Shown here piece by piece: positions 9,901 through 18,190 of a stretch of DNA of 54,947 nt (positions within the stretch are counted from its first letter, which is position 1; every line of letters begins with the position of its first letter). The notes beneath the pieces are model-generated. The model did not search any database and was not told the DNA's origin. It saw only the letters and a program-made list of their open reading frames with translations. The translations under genes were made by a program, and so were the position numbers. Origin of the DNA: Flavobacterium sp. MedPE-SWcel (GTDB taxonomy: Bacteria > Bacteroidota > Bacteroidia > Flavobacteriales > Flavobacteriaceae); NCBI GenBank assembly GCA_001874325.1, contig MPCW01000015.1, forward strand, positions 1 through 54,947, read 5' to 3'.

Positions 9901-10243
9901 TGGATTTAATGCTGATGGAGGTTCTATTAACGCATGGAGCTTAAATATTTGTACTACTGAAGCAGTTGATTTAGCAAGTGTTGAAGCAGCTACATTTAAT
10001 GATTTCGCTTTATACCCTAACCCTAATAACGGTAACTTTACGGTACGTTACAACACAGCGTCAAGTAGTGATGTTAGTGTTATGGTGTACGATATTAGAG
10101 GTAGACAACTACTTAATAAAACGTATGAGAATACAGGATTATTTGAACAAAGTATCGATTTAGGTGCTACAGAAGCTGGAATATACCTAGTAACGGTACA
10201 AGAAGGTGGTGATAAAATTACTAAGAAGATTGTAGTGCAGTAA
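6986..10243 (+). CDS. Secreted reprolysin-like metalloprotease with FN3-like and P domains and T9SS sorting domain
   Basis: A 1085-residue paralogue of the protease at 4032-6272. Order: signal peptide (1-20, ending GYSQ), propeptide-like region, catalytic domain with HEIGHQFGGQH at 346-356 (H346, E347, H350, H356) and TIMAYAG, a PKD-like segment (about 430-520), Ig-like segments, an FN3-like module (about 755-848), a proprotein convertase P/Homo B domain (about 850-990, with HSWVSDLTVTLVSP and GDWTLRVEDG), and a type A T9SS sorting domain (last 75 residues, LYPNPNNGNF to KKIVVQ). The FN3 and P modules are absent from the shorter paralogue. P domains usually stabilise or regulate the protease. 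Single-gene unit with its own terminator. Confidence 0.93.
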   Translation: MNKKTLFSFLTLVFVISGYSQNQLWNRIESASIEGQEKLDRASQPAAFLLYNLNLENLKAQLQQAPQRFAEQTSSIVLPFPDGDGNMIYYTIYEAPVMDTELSEKHQNIKSYVGEGVEDASSTIRFSITPFGFHNMLHSTKGTSYIDPYTKNLQNYIVYNRKGLARESSFYCGVVDEANNHANQRSAEEPFGVTASDGVLRTYRLAMACTIEYAAFHVDAAGLNDGTLAEKKEAVLAAMVITVARVNSVYERDLSITLVLIPDNEDVIFIDSDDFTNNDAGTLIDESQTVIDDIIGFDNYDIGHTVSTGGGGLAQLWAPCSNSKARGITGLAAPVGDPYDIDYVAHEIGHQFGGQHSYNNACSGNRSNANAYEPGSGSTIMAYAGICPPNVQSNSDAHFHANSIAQMTEFMTTDGNCSENTVTGNTAPVADAGDDYVIPYGTAFILSGTGTDADNDEMTYNWEQMDREISEQPPVATSNEGPNFRSFPSKDVPERYMPDIEAVLDNNLTPTWEVIANVAREYNFAFTVRDNNVAGGQTVIDYMKIDVSGTAGPFLVSIPNTNVSWQAGTNQDVEWDVAGTTANGVNAPYVDIFLSTDGGYTYPIVLAAKVPNDGSEVIAVPNVVGNNNRIMVRGYRNIFYDISNTNFTITAPESTMAFAVTGLQNIADCVGGDVSYNLNYEAYEGFSADAAFTVTGTPEGATVAFDPETISADGVVTLTVSTDGDTVPGFYTMPVVATSGGVTKTINVYLDLIDPNFGNLDLIEPADGSEAVFTGTSFDWTNIASAVGYEIEISEDEDFADLVVATTVTENSYTGDLEEGVRYYWRIRPINEACAGNFGEASSFVTGVTACNDYEAEDLPITISNSESGDYETSISIAEGATVQSLTVSLDITHSWVSDLTVTLVSPDNTEVELFSDVCFDRNDVLVTFDDNAEQGECGNNPAIGGTIQAQNSLSAFIGGAIEGDWTLRVEDGFNADGGSINAWSLNICTTEAVDLASVEAATFNDFALYPNPNNGNFTVRYNTASSSDVSVMVYDIRGRQLLNKTYENTGLFEQSIDLGATEAGIYLVTVQEGGDKITKKIVVQ

Positions 10244-10266
10244 GCAACACGGTTTTTATAAAATTG

Positions 10267-10298
10267 AAAAGAGGAGGCTATTAGCCTCCTCTTTTTTT
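10267..10298 (+). terminator. Rho-independent terminator after the large metalloprotease
   Basis: Perfect 13-bp-arm hairpin: AAAAGAGGAGGCT (10267-10279), loop ATT, complement (10283-10295), followed by T residues. Confidence 0.88.
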
Positions 10299-10319
10299 AT
10301 ATTTGAGCAAAACTTGAAA

Positions 10320-10760
10320 ATGAAATCAAAGTCAAATCTATTTGTTGCGAGTATTGCAATCTATATAATCTCTATACAGGTATTGAAATCGTTGTTTGGT
10401 TTAGGTGTTTTTATTATATTCTATTGTGATACTGGGGATGTTGTTTTTTATAGTTCAGCACTATTGTGGTTGCTACTTACTTTTCCTGTAGCAAAATTGC
10501 TATGCCGTTGTTATGAAACTTATAGTAATCATAAAATGATACTATATTTCTTTTGTGTTGCAGCGTTTATTTTTTTTATAGGGGGGAATTATTTCATTTC
10601 GTCTCTACGACAAATGGAGGTTATAATAATTGATATTTATAGTGTGAATAGATATGCTCTGTATTTTAGTTTAGAGGGGTTAGCTTTAATGCTCTTTACT
10701 CTAAGTATTGTAATATTTCGTAATTTTCTGTTTAAAGCTGAGGTGATAGACAAAGATTAA
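10320..10760 (+). CDS. Small multispanning membrane protein, unknown function
   Basis: 146 residues from the ATG at 10320; reading can be extended two codons to a TTG at 10314, which I did not use. Four hydrophobic segments are visible: about 6-33, 42-62, 73-92 and 117-138, with short polar links and a charged C-terminus (KAEVIDKD). No family recognised. The start lies only 22 bp after the terminator of the protease gene, so it either has a promoter buried in that region or depends on read-through. It converges on pth, with only 8 bp between the two stops. Confidence 0.6.
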   Translation: MKSKSNLFVASIAIYIISIQVLKSLFGLGVFIIFYCDTGDVVFYSSALLWLLLTFPVAKLLCRCYETYSNHKMILYFFCVAAFIFFIGGNYFISSLRQMEVIIIDIYSVNRYALYFSLEGLALMLFTLSIVIFRNFLFKAEVIDKD

Positions 10761-10768
10761 GGTGTAGC

Positions 10769-11389
10769 CTATTTACCATTAAAGCTATTCATTGTGTTAG
10801 CAAGCCCTGCTAGTGCAAACGATTTTATTACTTCAACAGCGGTTTCTAATCTTTCAGGTAGTTGATCCTTTTCTTCTTCGCTCCATTCGCCAAGTACATA
10901 GTCTACTTGTCTGCCTTTTTTAAACTCATCGCTTATACCAAATCTAAAACGAGGGTATACATTGGTATTTAAAAGCTGTTGTGTGCTTTTTAAGCCATTA
11001 TGTCCGCCATCGCTACCCTTTGCCTTTATACGGATTGTACCAAAGGCTATGTTGAGGTCGTCGGTTATTACTAAAAGGTTTTCTACAGGTATCTTTTCTT
11101 TTTCTAACCAGTACTTTATCGCCTTACCGCTAAGGTTCATGTAAGTGTTTGGTTTAAGTAATATAAGTGTGCGCCCTTTAATTTTAAATTCGCTTACAGC
11201 GCCTAGTTTAGCAGTGCTAAAATCGCAACCTTCTTGTTTTGCAAATTTATCAAGTACTTTAAATCCTATATTATGTCGAGTGTTTACATATTCGGCACCG
11301 ATGTTACCAAGTCCGACGATAAGAAATTTTTTCATAGGGTCTGTGTATTCTTCTTTTTTAGTAGTAAAAAGGTTTGTAAGCCATTTCAT
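10769..11389 (-). CDS. pth: Peptidyl-tRNA hydrolase
   Basis: Releases peptides from prematurely dropped peptidyl-tRNAs so the tRNA can be recycled. Family core starts FLIVGLGNIGAEY, with the catalytic histidine in NTRHNIGF, KPNTYMNLSG, the aspartate in VITDDLNIAFG, and GGHNGLKS. From the ATG at 11389 the product is 206 residues, with an 18-residue lead before MKKFLIVG. Reading can be extended to 11461, but that would cross the rplY terminator and is unlikely. A start at 11335 (MKKFLIVG, 188 aa) is the main alternative, favoured by a TATCTTTG element that would put the transcript start close to 11389. Confidence 0.93.
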   Translation of the reverse strand: MKWLTNLFTTKKEEYTDPMKKFLIVGLGNIGAEYVNTRHNIGFKVLDKFAKQEGCDFSTAKLGAVSEFKIKGRTLILLKPNTYMNLSGKAIKYWLEKEKIPVENLLVITDDLNIAFGTIRIKAKGSDGGHNGLKSTQQLLNTNVYPRFRFGISDEFKKGRQVDYVLGEWSEEEKDQLPERLETAVEVIKSFALAGLANTMNSFNGK

Positions 11390-11394
11390 GACGG

Positions 11395-11402
11395 CAAAGA
11401 TA
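11395..11402 (-). promoter_or_regulatory. Candidate -7 element for pth
   Basis: TATCTTTG on the minus strand, between the rplY terminator and pth. Its position implies a transcript start near 11389, so either a leaderless message or use of the ATG at 11335. Confidence 0.4.
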
Positions 11403-11418
11403 CTTATTATGACATCAT

Positions 11419-11447
11419 AAAAAAAGCGCCCCAATTGGAGCGCTTTT
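11419..11447 (-). terminator. Rho-independent terminator after rplY
   Basis: Hairpin with arms AAAAGCG... and ...CGCTTTT around loop AATT, one internal mismatch. The A-run at 11419-11425 becomes the U-tract on the minus strand. Confidence 0.8.
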
Positions 11448-11472
11448 ATAATATTCTGCAAGAATGATATTC

Positions 11473-12069
11473 TTATTTTGCAGCTTCTTTTTCTGCTTTT
11501 GCAGCTTCTTGAGCAGCTTTCATTGCAGCACGAGAAATTCTTACTTGAGCAACTACTGTGTTATCAGGGTGCATTACCTTGAAGTTGTCAGTAGGTATTT
11601 TAGTAACATATAATTTGTTACCCATTTCTAATTCAGAAATGTTTGCCTCTACAGCGTCAGGAAGGTTAGCTGGTAAAGCTCTTACCTTAAGTTTACGTTG
11701 GTTAAGGTTTAATACACCACCACCAAGTACACCAGGAGATGTTCCTGTAACTTTAATAGGCACTTCCATTGTAATTTCCTTATCATCAAAAAGTTGATAG
11801 AAATCCATGTGAAGGATTTTATCACTTACAGGATGAAACTGTATGTCTTGAAGGATAGCATTGTATGTTTTTCCTCCTAGCTCAATTACTACAGTGTGTG
11901 CGTCTGGAGTGTAAACAAGACCAGTAAATGCTTTTTCTTCTGCAGTAAAATGTACTGGGTTGTCTCCTCCGTATAACACGCAAGGAACCATTCCAGCATT
12001 ACGTGCCGTACGCGTTGCCGCTTTACCCACGCTTTCTCTTTCAGATCCGTTGATCGTAATTGATTTCAT
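11473..12069 (-). CDS. rplY: Ribosomal protein bL25 (Ctc form)
   Basis: A 198-residue long-form L25/Ctc protein that binds 5S rRNA in the large subunit. The N-terminal L25 domain (about 1-90) has [21 protein letters not shown] and ILHMDFYQL. The C-terminal beta domain (about 95-185) has [12 protein letters not shown] and [13 protein letters not shown] charged Ala/Lys-rich tail ([11 protein letters not shown]) ends the protein. It follows prs by 29 bp without a terminator, the widely conserved prs-rplY-pth order, so the first two are probably co-transcribed. Confidence 0.96.
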   Translation of the reverse strand: MKSITINGSERESVGKAATRTARNAGMVPCVLYGGDNPVHFTAEEKAFTGLVYTPDAHTVVIELGGKTYNAILQDIQFHPVSDKILHMDFYQLFDDKEITMEVPIKVTGTSPGVLGGGVLNLNQRKLKVRALPANLPDAVEANISELEMGNKLYVTKIPTDNFKVMHPDNTVVAQVRISRAAMKAAQEAAKAEKEAAK

Positions 12070-12098
12070 AAAAATAAAATATAATTAATAAAAATAAT

Positions 12099-13040
12099 TT
12101 ACATTAAAAATTTCCCGCTTATCGAGCTGTTTTTATGCACTTTGTGCATTACTTCGGCAAGTAGGTCAGCGCAGCTTACTACGCGTATTTTGTTACTTTC
12201 TTTTTGTAACGGTATACTATCAGTAACGATTAGTTCAGATAGTTTTGAATTTTCTATTTTCTCGTAAGCATTACCAGATAGTATTGCGTGAGTACATATA
12301 GCTCGTACGCTAAGTGCTCCTCTTTCTATCATTAAATCGGCAGCTTTTGCAAGTGTTCCACCAGTATCGATCATATCGTCTACTAGTATTACATTTCGTC
12401 CTTTTACTTCCCCTATAAGTTCCATAGCTTCTACTACGTTAGCAGCCTTACGGTGCTTGTAACAAATAACTACATCGCTCTCTAGGTATTTAGAGTATGC
12501 GTAAGCTCTTTTAGAACCTCCCATATCTGGCGAAGCAATAGTTAGGTTATCTAGTCCCATTTCTTTTACATGCGGTAAGAATATTGTTGAAGCAAACAGG
12601 TGGTCTACCGGTTTTTCAAAAAATCCTTGAATTTGATCAGCATGCAAATCCATTGTCATTATTCTAGTTGCACCAGCCGTTTCTAGTAATTTAGCTACTA
12701 GTTTAGCTCCTATTGGTACTCTTGGTTTATCTTTTCTGTCTTGTCTTGCCCACCCAAAGTATGGTAAAACAACAGTTATATGTCTTGCCGAAGCTCTTTT
12801 TGCAGCGTCTATCATTAATAGAAGCTCCATTAAGTTATCTGAATTAGGGAATGTAGAGCATACTAAAAATACTCTTAATCCTCTGATAGATTCTTCGAAT
12901 GAAGGCTGAAATTCGCCATCACTATATTTAGAGAACGTAATTTTACCCAGTTCGGTACCATAACTTTTAGCTATTTTTTCGGCTAGGTATACGCTTTGTG
13001 AACATGCAAATATCTTCGCTTGGGGCTCTGAGTATGGCAT
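12099..13040 (-). CDS. prs: Ribose-phosphate pyrophosphokinase (PRPP synthetase)
   Basis: 313 residues, the normal class I length. Makes PRPP from ribose 5-phosphate and ATP for nucleotide, histidine and NAD synthesis. Seen: the catalytic flexible loop YFGWARQDRK (94-103), the metal-binding region MDLHADQIQGFF (about 130-141), and the PRPP loop LVDDMIDTGGTL (219-230). Heads the prs-rplY transcript. The leader from its likely promoter is about 45 nt. Confidence 0.97.
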   Translation of the reverse strand: MPYSEPQAKIFACSQSVYLAEKIAKSYGTELGKITFSKYSDGEFQPSFEESIRGLRVFLVCSTFPNSDNLMELLLMIDAAKRASARHITVVLPYFGWARQDRKDKPRVPIGAKLVAKLLETAGATRIMTMDLHADQIQGFFEKPVDHLFASTIFLPHVKEMGLDNLTIASPDMGGSKRAYAYSKYLESDVVICYKHRKAANVVEAMELIGEVKGRNVILVDDMIDTGGTLAKAADLMIERGALSVRAICTHAILSGNAYEKIENSKLSELIVTDSIPLQKESNKIRVVSCADLLAEVMHKVHKNSSISGKFLM

Positions 13041-13091
13041 TTTAAATGGTTGTTTTGTAGTTAGTTAGTGTTGTGTCGTGTATTTGAGCTG

Positions 13092-13125
13092 CAAATTTAG
13101 AAATTTAATTTAAGAACGGAAGCAA
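13092..13125 (-). promoter_or_regulatory. Candidate prs promoter
   Basis: On the minus strand: TTG (13125-13123), 23 nt spacer, TAAATTTG (13099-13092). This is the long end of the spacing known for Flavobacterium promoters. The ATG is 52 nt further on. Confidence 0.5.
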
Positions 13126-13143
13126 TTTAGCATCTATTTTTCG

Positions 13144-13171
13144 TTGAATTAAATAATAATTTCTACATTTG
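13144..13171 (+). promoter_or_regulatory. Promoter of tRNA-Leu
   Basis: TTG (13144-13146), 17 nt spacer, TACATTTG (13164-13171), ending 19 nt before the mature tRNA 5' end. Matches the Flavobacterium consensus TTG-N(17-23)-TAnnTTTG. Confidence 0.65.
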
Positions 13172-13190
13172 CACTCCCAATTAAATTAAT

Positions 13191-13270
13191 GCCTGAGTGG
13201 CGGAACTGGTAGACGCGCACGACTCAAACTCGTGTACTTAGGTGTGTGGGTTCGATTCCCACCTCAGGTA
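13191..13270 (+). tRNA. tRNA-Leu (anticodon CAA)
   Basis: Folds by eye as a class II tRNA. Acceptor stem GCCTGAG/CTCAGGT (first pair G-U), then discriminator A at 13270. The D arm is GCG...CGC with GGTAGAC in its loop. Anticodon stem CACGA/TCGTG encloses loop CTCAAAC, giving anticodon CAA for codon TTG. A variable region of about 11 nt follows, then T stem GTGGG/CCCAC around TTCGATT. The 3' CCA is not encoded, as is usual in Bacteroidota. Confidence 0.95.
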
Positions 13271-13272
13271 CT

Positions 13273-13309
13273 AAAAAGGAGAAACTTAATTTAAGTTTCT
13301 CCTTTTTTT
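13273..13309 (+). terminator. Rho-independent terminator after tRNA-Leu
   Basis: Perfect 17-bp palindrome centred at 13289/13290, starting AAAAAGGAGAAACTTAA, followed by a T run. Confidence 0.9.
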
Positions 13310-13358
13310 ATTACTATTACACTTAAATAGTAATTGAATTATTTAACTAAAAAATTTC

Positions 13359-13976
13359 ATGAAAGATTATAATGATATTATGCGTGGAGAACGTGTAATA
13401 AGAGCTAATTATGACGATGATACCATTACGGTATATCAGGCTTTTAGCAAAAGAATAGCTTTGCCGGCTGTAGAAGCTCAAACGTTTGTTTCGCCTCCTT
13501 TTAAAATGGAGCGTATGACGTGGATTAAACCTTCTTTTCTTTGGATGATGTATAGGAGTGGTTGGGCTTTAAAGGAAGACCAGAAACAAATATTGAGTAT
13601 AAAAATTACTAGAGCGGGTTTTGAAGAGGCTTTAAGAATGTCTTGTTTGTCTACTTTTAACGAAGGGATACATAAAACAAGAGATAACTGGAGAGAGCAA
13701 TTAACTAAATCTCCTGTTAGAATTCAGTGGGATCCTGAAAGGGATATATTTTTAGAACCGTTAGATTATAGAGAAATACAAATAGGACTATCTGGCGATG
13801 GGGTTGAAAAGTATGTAAACAACTGGATTGTTTCGATAGATAATATCACAGAACAAGTGGGCGATATTTATGCACAGGTAAAGAATGATCCTGAAAAGGC
13901 AAAGTTATTACTGCTAGAAGAGGAATATTATCCTGTTCCTGAGGATATCGAGCGTATTGTTAGGGTTAAAAAATAA
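13359..13976 (+). CDS. DUF4291 family protein
   Basis: A 205-residue soluble protein. The opening RANYDDDTITVYQAFSKRIA, then KMERMTWIKPSFLWMMYRSGWA, RIQWDPERD and the RSIQIGL-like REIQIGLSG are the family hallmarks of DUF4291, a broadly scattered domain of unknown biochemical role. No signal peptide or membrane segment. Next to tRNA-Leu and 9 bp upstream of a frameshifted gene on the same strand, so the two may form one transcript. Function unknown. Confidence 0.85.
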   Translation: MKDYNDIMRGERVIRANYDDDTITVYQAFSKRIALPAVEAQTFVSPPFKMERMTWIKPSFLWMMYRSGWALKEDQKQILSIKITRAGFEEALRMSCLSTFNEGIHKTRDNWREQLTKSPVRIQWDPERDIFLEPLDYREIQIGLSGDGVEKYVNNWIVSIDNITEQVGDIYAQVKNDPEKAKLLLLEEEYYPVPEDIERIVRVKK

Positions 13977-13985
13977 AATGTAATC

Positions 13986-14503
13986 ATGAGCCATAAGAAA
14001 AAAGGTCAACTTACACTTGATATAGAGTGGCGTAAACATCTCAGGAAATTTGGTAAGCGTGTCTTTTGGAAAGGAGAACGTAAGGCAGAAAAGAAAATGA
14101 TTCCAGATGAGATAGATTTAACGGGTATTTTTACTATTTTTCTTGAAGATAAAAAATTGGTACTACTTTTTTTGAGAGTGCAGATCTTTCTATGGGTGTA
14201 GTTTTTGGTAAAATTGACTTTGTTGAGGAATTAAAAGATAATGTTTACGATTTTCTCAAAAACTATTGTGAAAGCAATAATATAGAGCTAGCAGATGATT
14301 ATTCTGAAGACAGGCTTATAGCCACTAGGTCTATTGATGAATTGGTGGTCGTTGAGCCTAGTGGAAAAGAAATACCTTCGCAAGGAAATCAAATATCTGG
14401 AATGGATAGCGAAGGGTTTGAAATTTATTTGGAAGGGATAGGGAGTTCTTTATTTGAAGAACTTTTTCCTCACCATGTAAAAGAGTATTATTCTAGATTC
14501 TAA
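13986..14503 (+). pseudogene. Hypothetical gene split by a -1 frameshift in an A6 run
   Basis: Two reading frames join at the A-run 14151-14156. Frame one starts at the ATG 13986 (MSHKKKGQLTLDIEWRKHL) and reads to EDKK, then goes out of frame and stops at 14201. Frame two continues with IGTTFFESADLSMGVVFG and runs to the stop at 14503. Adding one A to the run fuses them into a single polar protein of about 172 residues. So either the gene is broken, the assembly lost an A, or the product is made by slippage. No family recognised. It lies 9 bp below the DUF4291 gene. The C-terminal half is acidic with no signal or membrane segments. Confidence 0.65.
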
Positions 14504-14615
14504 TTTACGTTTCGAGATGACAGATAGTGACAATAACTGATTCTACTTGTATTTCAATTATACTTTGTTATCTAATGGGTTGTCTACATTCCTTTTTATT
14601 TTGTAATCTGTTTTA

Positions 14616-15125
14616 TCAGTTATCTAGCGTATCATAAACTTTGATACTATTAATAGAGTGCTTAAAAACAGGTGTATTTTTCTCTTTAATATTTATATAC
14701 ATGATTAACATGTTGGGTTTGATAGATCGAATACTAAATCGTCTGTTTTTTTTGATTTTGATATTTGAGCTTATAATATCTAAAAGATCAATATCGATTA
14801 AGGTTTTTTTGAAATAGTCAGATGTTACATTTTCTATATTAGTGTCAAATTGTCGAGTTGCGCGAGGGAAATATAGAGTTATAATTGCTTCATTTTTGCC
14901 AAAATTTAATTGATCGTAGTAATAGGAACTTGTGCTATTGATATCTGTATATTTACTTCTTTCGGGTATAGATAATGTAAAGAAGAGATCTTTATATATT
15001 TCTTTATCTGCACGTAAACCAGGCATGGGAGACTTTTCATATAATACATAATTCACTTGTTTTTGTCTGGAAGAACATCCATATAAGGAGAGTATTATTA
15101 TTAAAAGTATTGCCCTTGTTTTCAT
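14616..15125 (-). CDS. Hypothetical lipoprotein
   Basis: 169 residues from the ATG at 15125. A TTG at 15149 would add eight codons but lies inside the terminator of the upstream carboxylase operon, so it was rejected. Signal peptide with hydrophobic core AILLIIILSL and lipobox LYGC, acylated cysteine C17. The rest is polar and rich in Ile, Ser, Asn and Lys, with no domain recognised. Possibly a small envelope protein. It faces the frameshifted gene across 112 bp in which I see nothing. Confidence 0.6.
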   Translation of the reverse strand: MKTRAILLIIILSLYGCSSRQKQVNYVLYEKSPMPGLRADKEIYKDLFFTLSIPERSKYTDINSTSSYYYDQLNFGKNEAIITLYFPRATRQFDTNIENVTSDYFKKTLIDIDLLDIISSNIKIKKNRRFSIRSIKPNMLIMYINIKEKNTPVFKHSINSIKVYDTLDN

Positions 15126-15147
15126 GGTTTTTTTGGCTTTAATGAAC

Positions 15148-15173
15148 AAAAACCGCCCTTTTGAGGCGGTTTT
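15148..15173 (-). terminator. Terminator of the acyl-CoA carboxylase operon
   Basis: Hairpin AAAACCGCC / GGCGGTTTT with a 7-nt loop, 24 bp past the carboxyltransferase stop. The A run on the left gives the U-tract. Confidence 0.8.
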
Positions 15174-15196
15174 GTATATATAACTAAATAGTAATC

Positions 15197-16738
15197 TTAC
15201 AATGGAATATTACCGTGTTTACGGTCAGGTCTTGCGACCTCTTTATTCTCTAGCATGCTAAATGCTTTTATAAGTTTTCTACGTGTGTCTTGCGGTAGGA
15301 TAACCTCGTCTACAAAACCACGTTGTGCTGCTCTATATGGGTTAGCAAACTTATCGGCATACTCTGCTTCTTTCTCTAATAGTTTGGCTTCAGAGTCTTC
15401 TGCTTCAGAGATTTCACGCTTAAAGATAATTTCACTCGCACCTTTAGCTCCCATAACTGCAATTTCGGCTGTTGGCCATGCATAGTTAAGGTCAGCACCA
15501 ATGTGTTTAGAGTTCATTACATCATACGCTCCACCGTAAGCCTTACGTGTAATAACCGTTACTCTTGGTACAGTAGCCTCACTAAGTGCATATAGTAATT
15601 TTGCACCATGTGTAATAATACCGTTCCACTCTTGGTTTGTACCTGGTAAGAAACCTGGAACATCTACTAGTACTAATAACGGAATGTTGAAGGCGTCACA
15701 AAAACGTGTAAAACGTGCTGCTTTTGTTGAGCTGTTTACATCTAGTACTCCTGCTAGATACATTGGCTGATTTGCCACAATACCTACGCTTCTACCACCT
15801 ATGCGAGAGAAACCTACGATAATGTTTTCGGCAAAATCTTTATGTATTTCATAAAAAGAGTCTTCATCTATAATACCACTAATAACCTCGTGCATGTCGT
15901 AAGGCTTGTTGGCACTATCTGGTATAATGTTAGCTAATGATTCTCTTACTTCGTCACTAATTTCGAAATCTACTTTTGGAGCAGTTTCTTTATTGTTTTG
16001 TGGTAAGTAGCTCAGTAATGTTTTAATATCTTCAAGACATTCAACATCATTGGCAGAGGTAGTGTGTGCTACACCCGATTTTGTAGAGTGTGTACTTGCA
16101 CCACCTAGCTCTTCGCTAGTTACGGTTTCGTTAGTTACTGTTTTTACTACGTTTGGCCCTGTAACAAACATATAGCTACTGTTTTCTACCATCATAGTAA
16201 AATCGGTCATGGCAGGAGAGTATACTGCTCCACCAGCACATGGACCCATAATTGCAGATATTTGTGGTATTACTCCACTAGACTGTACATTACGGTAAAA
16301 AATATCGGCATAACCACCTAATGATCGCACACCTTCTTGAATACGCGCTCCACCAGAATCGTTAAGCCCTATCATAGGCGCACCGTTTTTAACGGCCATT
16401 TCCATTACTTTACAAATCTTCTCGGCGTGCGTTTCTGATAATGCACCACCAAAAACGGTAAAGTCTTGTGCAAATACATACACTAGTCTACCATTTATGG
16501 TACCATAACCTGTAACAACACCATCACCATAGTATTGTTCTTTTTCCATTCCAAAATCAGTAGTACGGTGTGTTACCATCATACCCATTTCTTCAAAAGA
16601 ACCTTCATCCATTAAGTAAGCTACACGCTCGCGAGCGGTAAGTTTCTTTTTGGCGTGTTGTTTTTCTATTCTTTTCTCGCCTCCGCCTAGGTGTGCTTGA
16701 GCGATTTTATCGTTTAATATTTTTATTTTGTCTTCCAT
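15197..16738 (-). CDS. Acyl-CoA carboxylase carboxyltransferase subunit, probably propionyl-CoA carboxylase beta
   Basis: 513 residues of crotonase-like fold, transferring CO2 from carboxybiotin to an acyl-CoA. The N-terminal half has [14 protein letters not shown] and [18 protein letters not shown]; the C-terminal half has [13 protein letters not shown] and [18 protein letters not shown]. From memory, the aspartate in GGAYDVM corresponds to Asp422 of Streptomyces PccB, which favours propionyl-CoA, so propionyl-CoA carboxylase is the best guess. Length matches PccB/MmdA. It is the last of three genes, 4 bp after the biotin carboxylase. The product methylmalonyl-CoA would feed succinyl-CoA into the TCA cycle. 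Confidence 0.92.
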   Translation of the reverse strand: MEDKIKILNDKIAQAHLGGGEKRIEKQHAKKKLTARERVAYLMDEGSFEEMGMMVTHRTTDFGMEKEQYYGDGVVTGYGTINGRLVYVFAQDFTVFGGALSETHAEKICKVMEMAVKNGAPMIGLNDSGGARIQEGVRSLGGYADIFYRNVQSSGVIPQISAIMGPCAGGAVYSPAMTDFTMMVENSSYMFVTGPNVVKTVTNETVTSEELGGASTHSTKSGVAHTTSANDVECLEDIKTLLSYLPQNNKETAPKVDFEISDEVRESLANIIPDSANKPYDMHEVISGIIDEDSFYEIHKDFAENIIVGFSRIGGRSVGIVANQPMYLAGVLDVNSSTKAARFTRFCDAFNIPLLVLVDVPGFLPGTNQEWNGIITHGAKLLYALSEATVPRVTVITRKAYGGAYDVMNSKHIGADLNYAWPTAEIAVMGAKGASEIIFKREISEAEDSEAKLLEKEAEYADKFANPYRAAQRGFVDEVILPQDTRRKLIKAFSMLENKEVARPDRKHGNIPL

Positions 16739-16742
16739 GGGT

Positions 16743-18185
16743 TTACTGTATTGGCAGTCTTAGTAATTTTTGGTCTTCCAAATATTGTTTTAGAGCAACA
16801 TAAGCAGCAACTTCTGCCTCATTGTCTAACTGCGATTTTAGTTTTTCAGCATCGTAGTATTTCTTTACAAAGTGTGTGTCGAAATCTCCTGAGCGGAAGG
16901 CTTCGTGCTCGCACACAAATGTACCAAACGGTAGGGTAGTACTAATACCTTCTACTTTGTAGTCAGCAATAGCCTCTATCATTAACTCAATAGCTTCTTC
17001 ACGTGTTTTACCATAGGTAATTAACTTGGCAAGCATTGGGTCATAATAAATAGGCACTTCCATACCTTCTTCAAAACCATTATCTACACGTATACCTTCA
17101 CCTTTTGGTAATTGATAAACATTTAGGTCTCCTACACTTGGTGCAAAATCGTTTAGAGAGTCTTCGGCATATATACGAAGCTCTAATGCATGACCATTAA
17201 TTTGTAAGTCTTCTTGTTTGATGTCGATAGCTTCGCCACGTGCTACTTTTATTTGTAGCTCTACAAGGTCAAGTCCTGTAATCATTTCGGTAACAGGGTG
17301 CTCTACTTGTAGTCGTGTGTTCATTTCTAAGAAGTAGAAGTTTTTATTTTCGTCTAATAAAAATTCTACTGTACCAGCACCTAGGTAATCGCAGGCTTTT
17401 GCTACCTTAATGGCTGCTTCACCCATTGCTTTACGAATTTTTGGAGTAAGTACTGCACTTGGTGCCTCTTCTACCACTTTTTGGTGACGACGCTGTACAC
17501 TACATTCTCTTTCAAAAAGGTGTAATATATTACCATGGCTATCTGCCATTACTTGTATTTCGATGTGTCTTGGCGAACCTACATATTTTTCGATAAATAC
17601 AGATCCGTCTCCAAAGGCAGAAGTTGCTTCACTAATGGCACGTTCCATTTGCGATACAAATTCTTCTTCTTTTTCTACCACACGCATACCTTTACCACCA
17701 CCACCGGCAGAGGCTTTTATCAGGATAGGGAATCCTATCTCAACGGCTGCTTTTTTGGCTGCTTCTACATCGGTAATTGCTTTGTCTAGACCAGGTACCA
17801 TTGGGATGTCGTACTCTTTTACTGCATCTTTTGCAGCAAGTTTACTACCCATTACTTTTATGGCTTTAGATCGTGGACCTATAAAGGTGATTCCATTATC
17901 TTCTACGGCTTCAGCAAATGTTGCATTTTCACTCAAGAAACCATATCCAGGGTGAATCCCGTCTACGTTTAATGATTTTGCAACTTCTATTATTTTATCG
18001 CCCAAAAGGTACGATTGGTTTGATGGTGCTTCTCCTATGCAAACTGCTTCATCAGCAAGTTTTACATGAGGTGCGTTTCTATCAACAGTTGAAAATACAG
18101 CAACTGTTTTTATACCCATTTTCTTTGCGGTTTCCATTACCCTTATGGCAATTTCACCTCTATTGGCTACAAGTATCTTTTTCAT
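16743..18185 (-). CDS. Biotin carboxylase subunit
   Basis: 480 residues. Carboxylates the biotin on the carrier protein using ATP and bicarbonate. N-terminal domain begins [16 protein letters not shown]. The ATP-grasp has the glycine-rich loop [14 protein letters not shown] (about 159-172), [28 protein letters not shown] and the C-terminal RIYAEDS. About 30 residues longer than E. coli AccC (449), as is common for PccA-type subunits. Unlike PccA it has no fused carrier domain; the carrier is encoded separately 5 bp upstream. Middle gene of the operon. Confidence 0.94.
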   Translation of the reverse strand: MKKILVANRGEIAIRVMETAKKMGIKTVAVFSTVDRNAPHVKLADEAVCIGEAPSNQSYLLGDKIIEVAKSLNVDGIHPGYGFLSENATFAEAVEDNGITFIGPRSKAIKVMGSKLAAKDAVKEYDIPMVPGLDKAITDVEAAKKAAVEIGFPILIKASAGGGGKGMRVVEKEEEFVSQMERAISEATSAFGDGSVFIEKYVGSPRHIEIQVMADSHGNILHLFERECSVQRRHQKVVEEAPSAVLTPKIRKAMGEAAIKVAKACDYLGAGTVEFLLDENKNFYFLEMNTRLQVEHPVTEMITGLDLVELQIKVARGEAIDIKQEDLQINGHALELRIYAEDSLNDFAPSVGDLNVYQLPKGEGIRVDNGFEEGMEVPIYYDPMLAKLITYGKTREEAIELMIEAIADYKVEGISTTLPFGTFVCEHEAFRSGDFDTHFVKKYYDAEKLKSQLDNEAEVAAYVALKQYLEDQKLLRLPIQ

Positions 18186-18190
18186 GATGC

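Noticed and set aside
10769..11461. 230-residue form of Pth starting at 11461
   Set aside because: The added 24 residues are read through the rplY terminator hairpin and a -7 element.
13249..13270. tRNA-Leu 3' end as an attachment site
   Set aside because: I found no second copy of the tRNA 3' end in the window and no integrase gene nearby.
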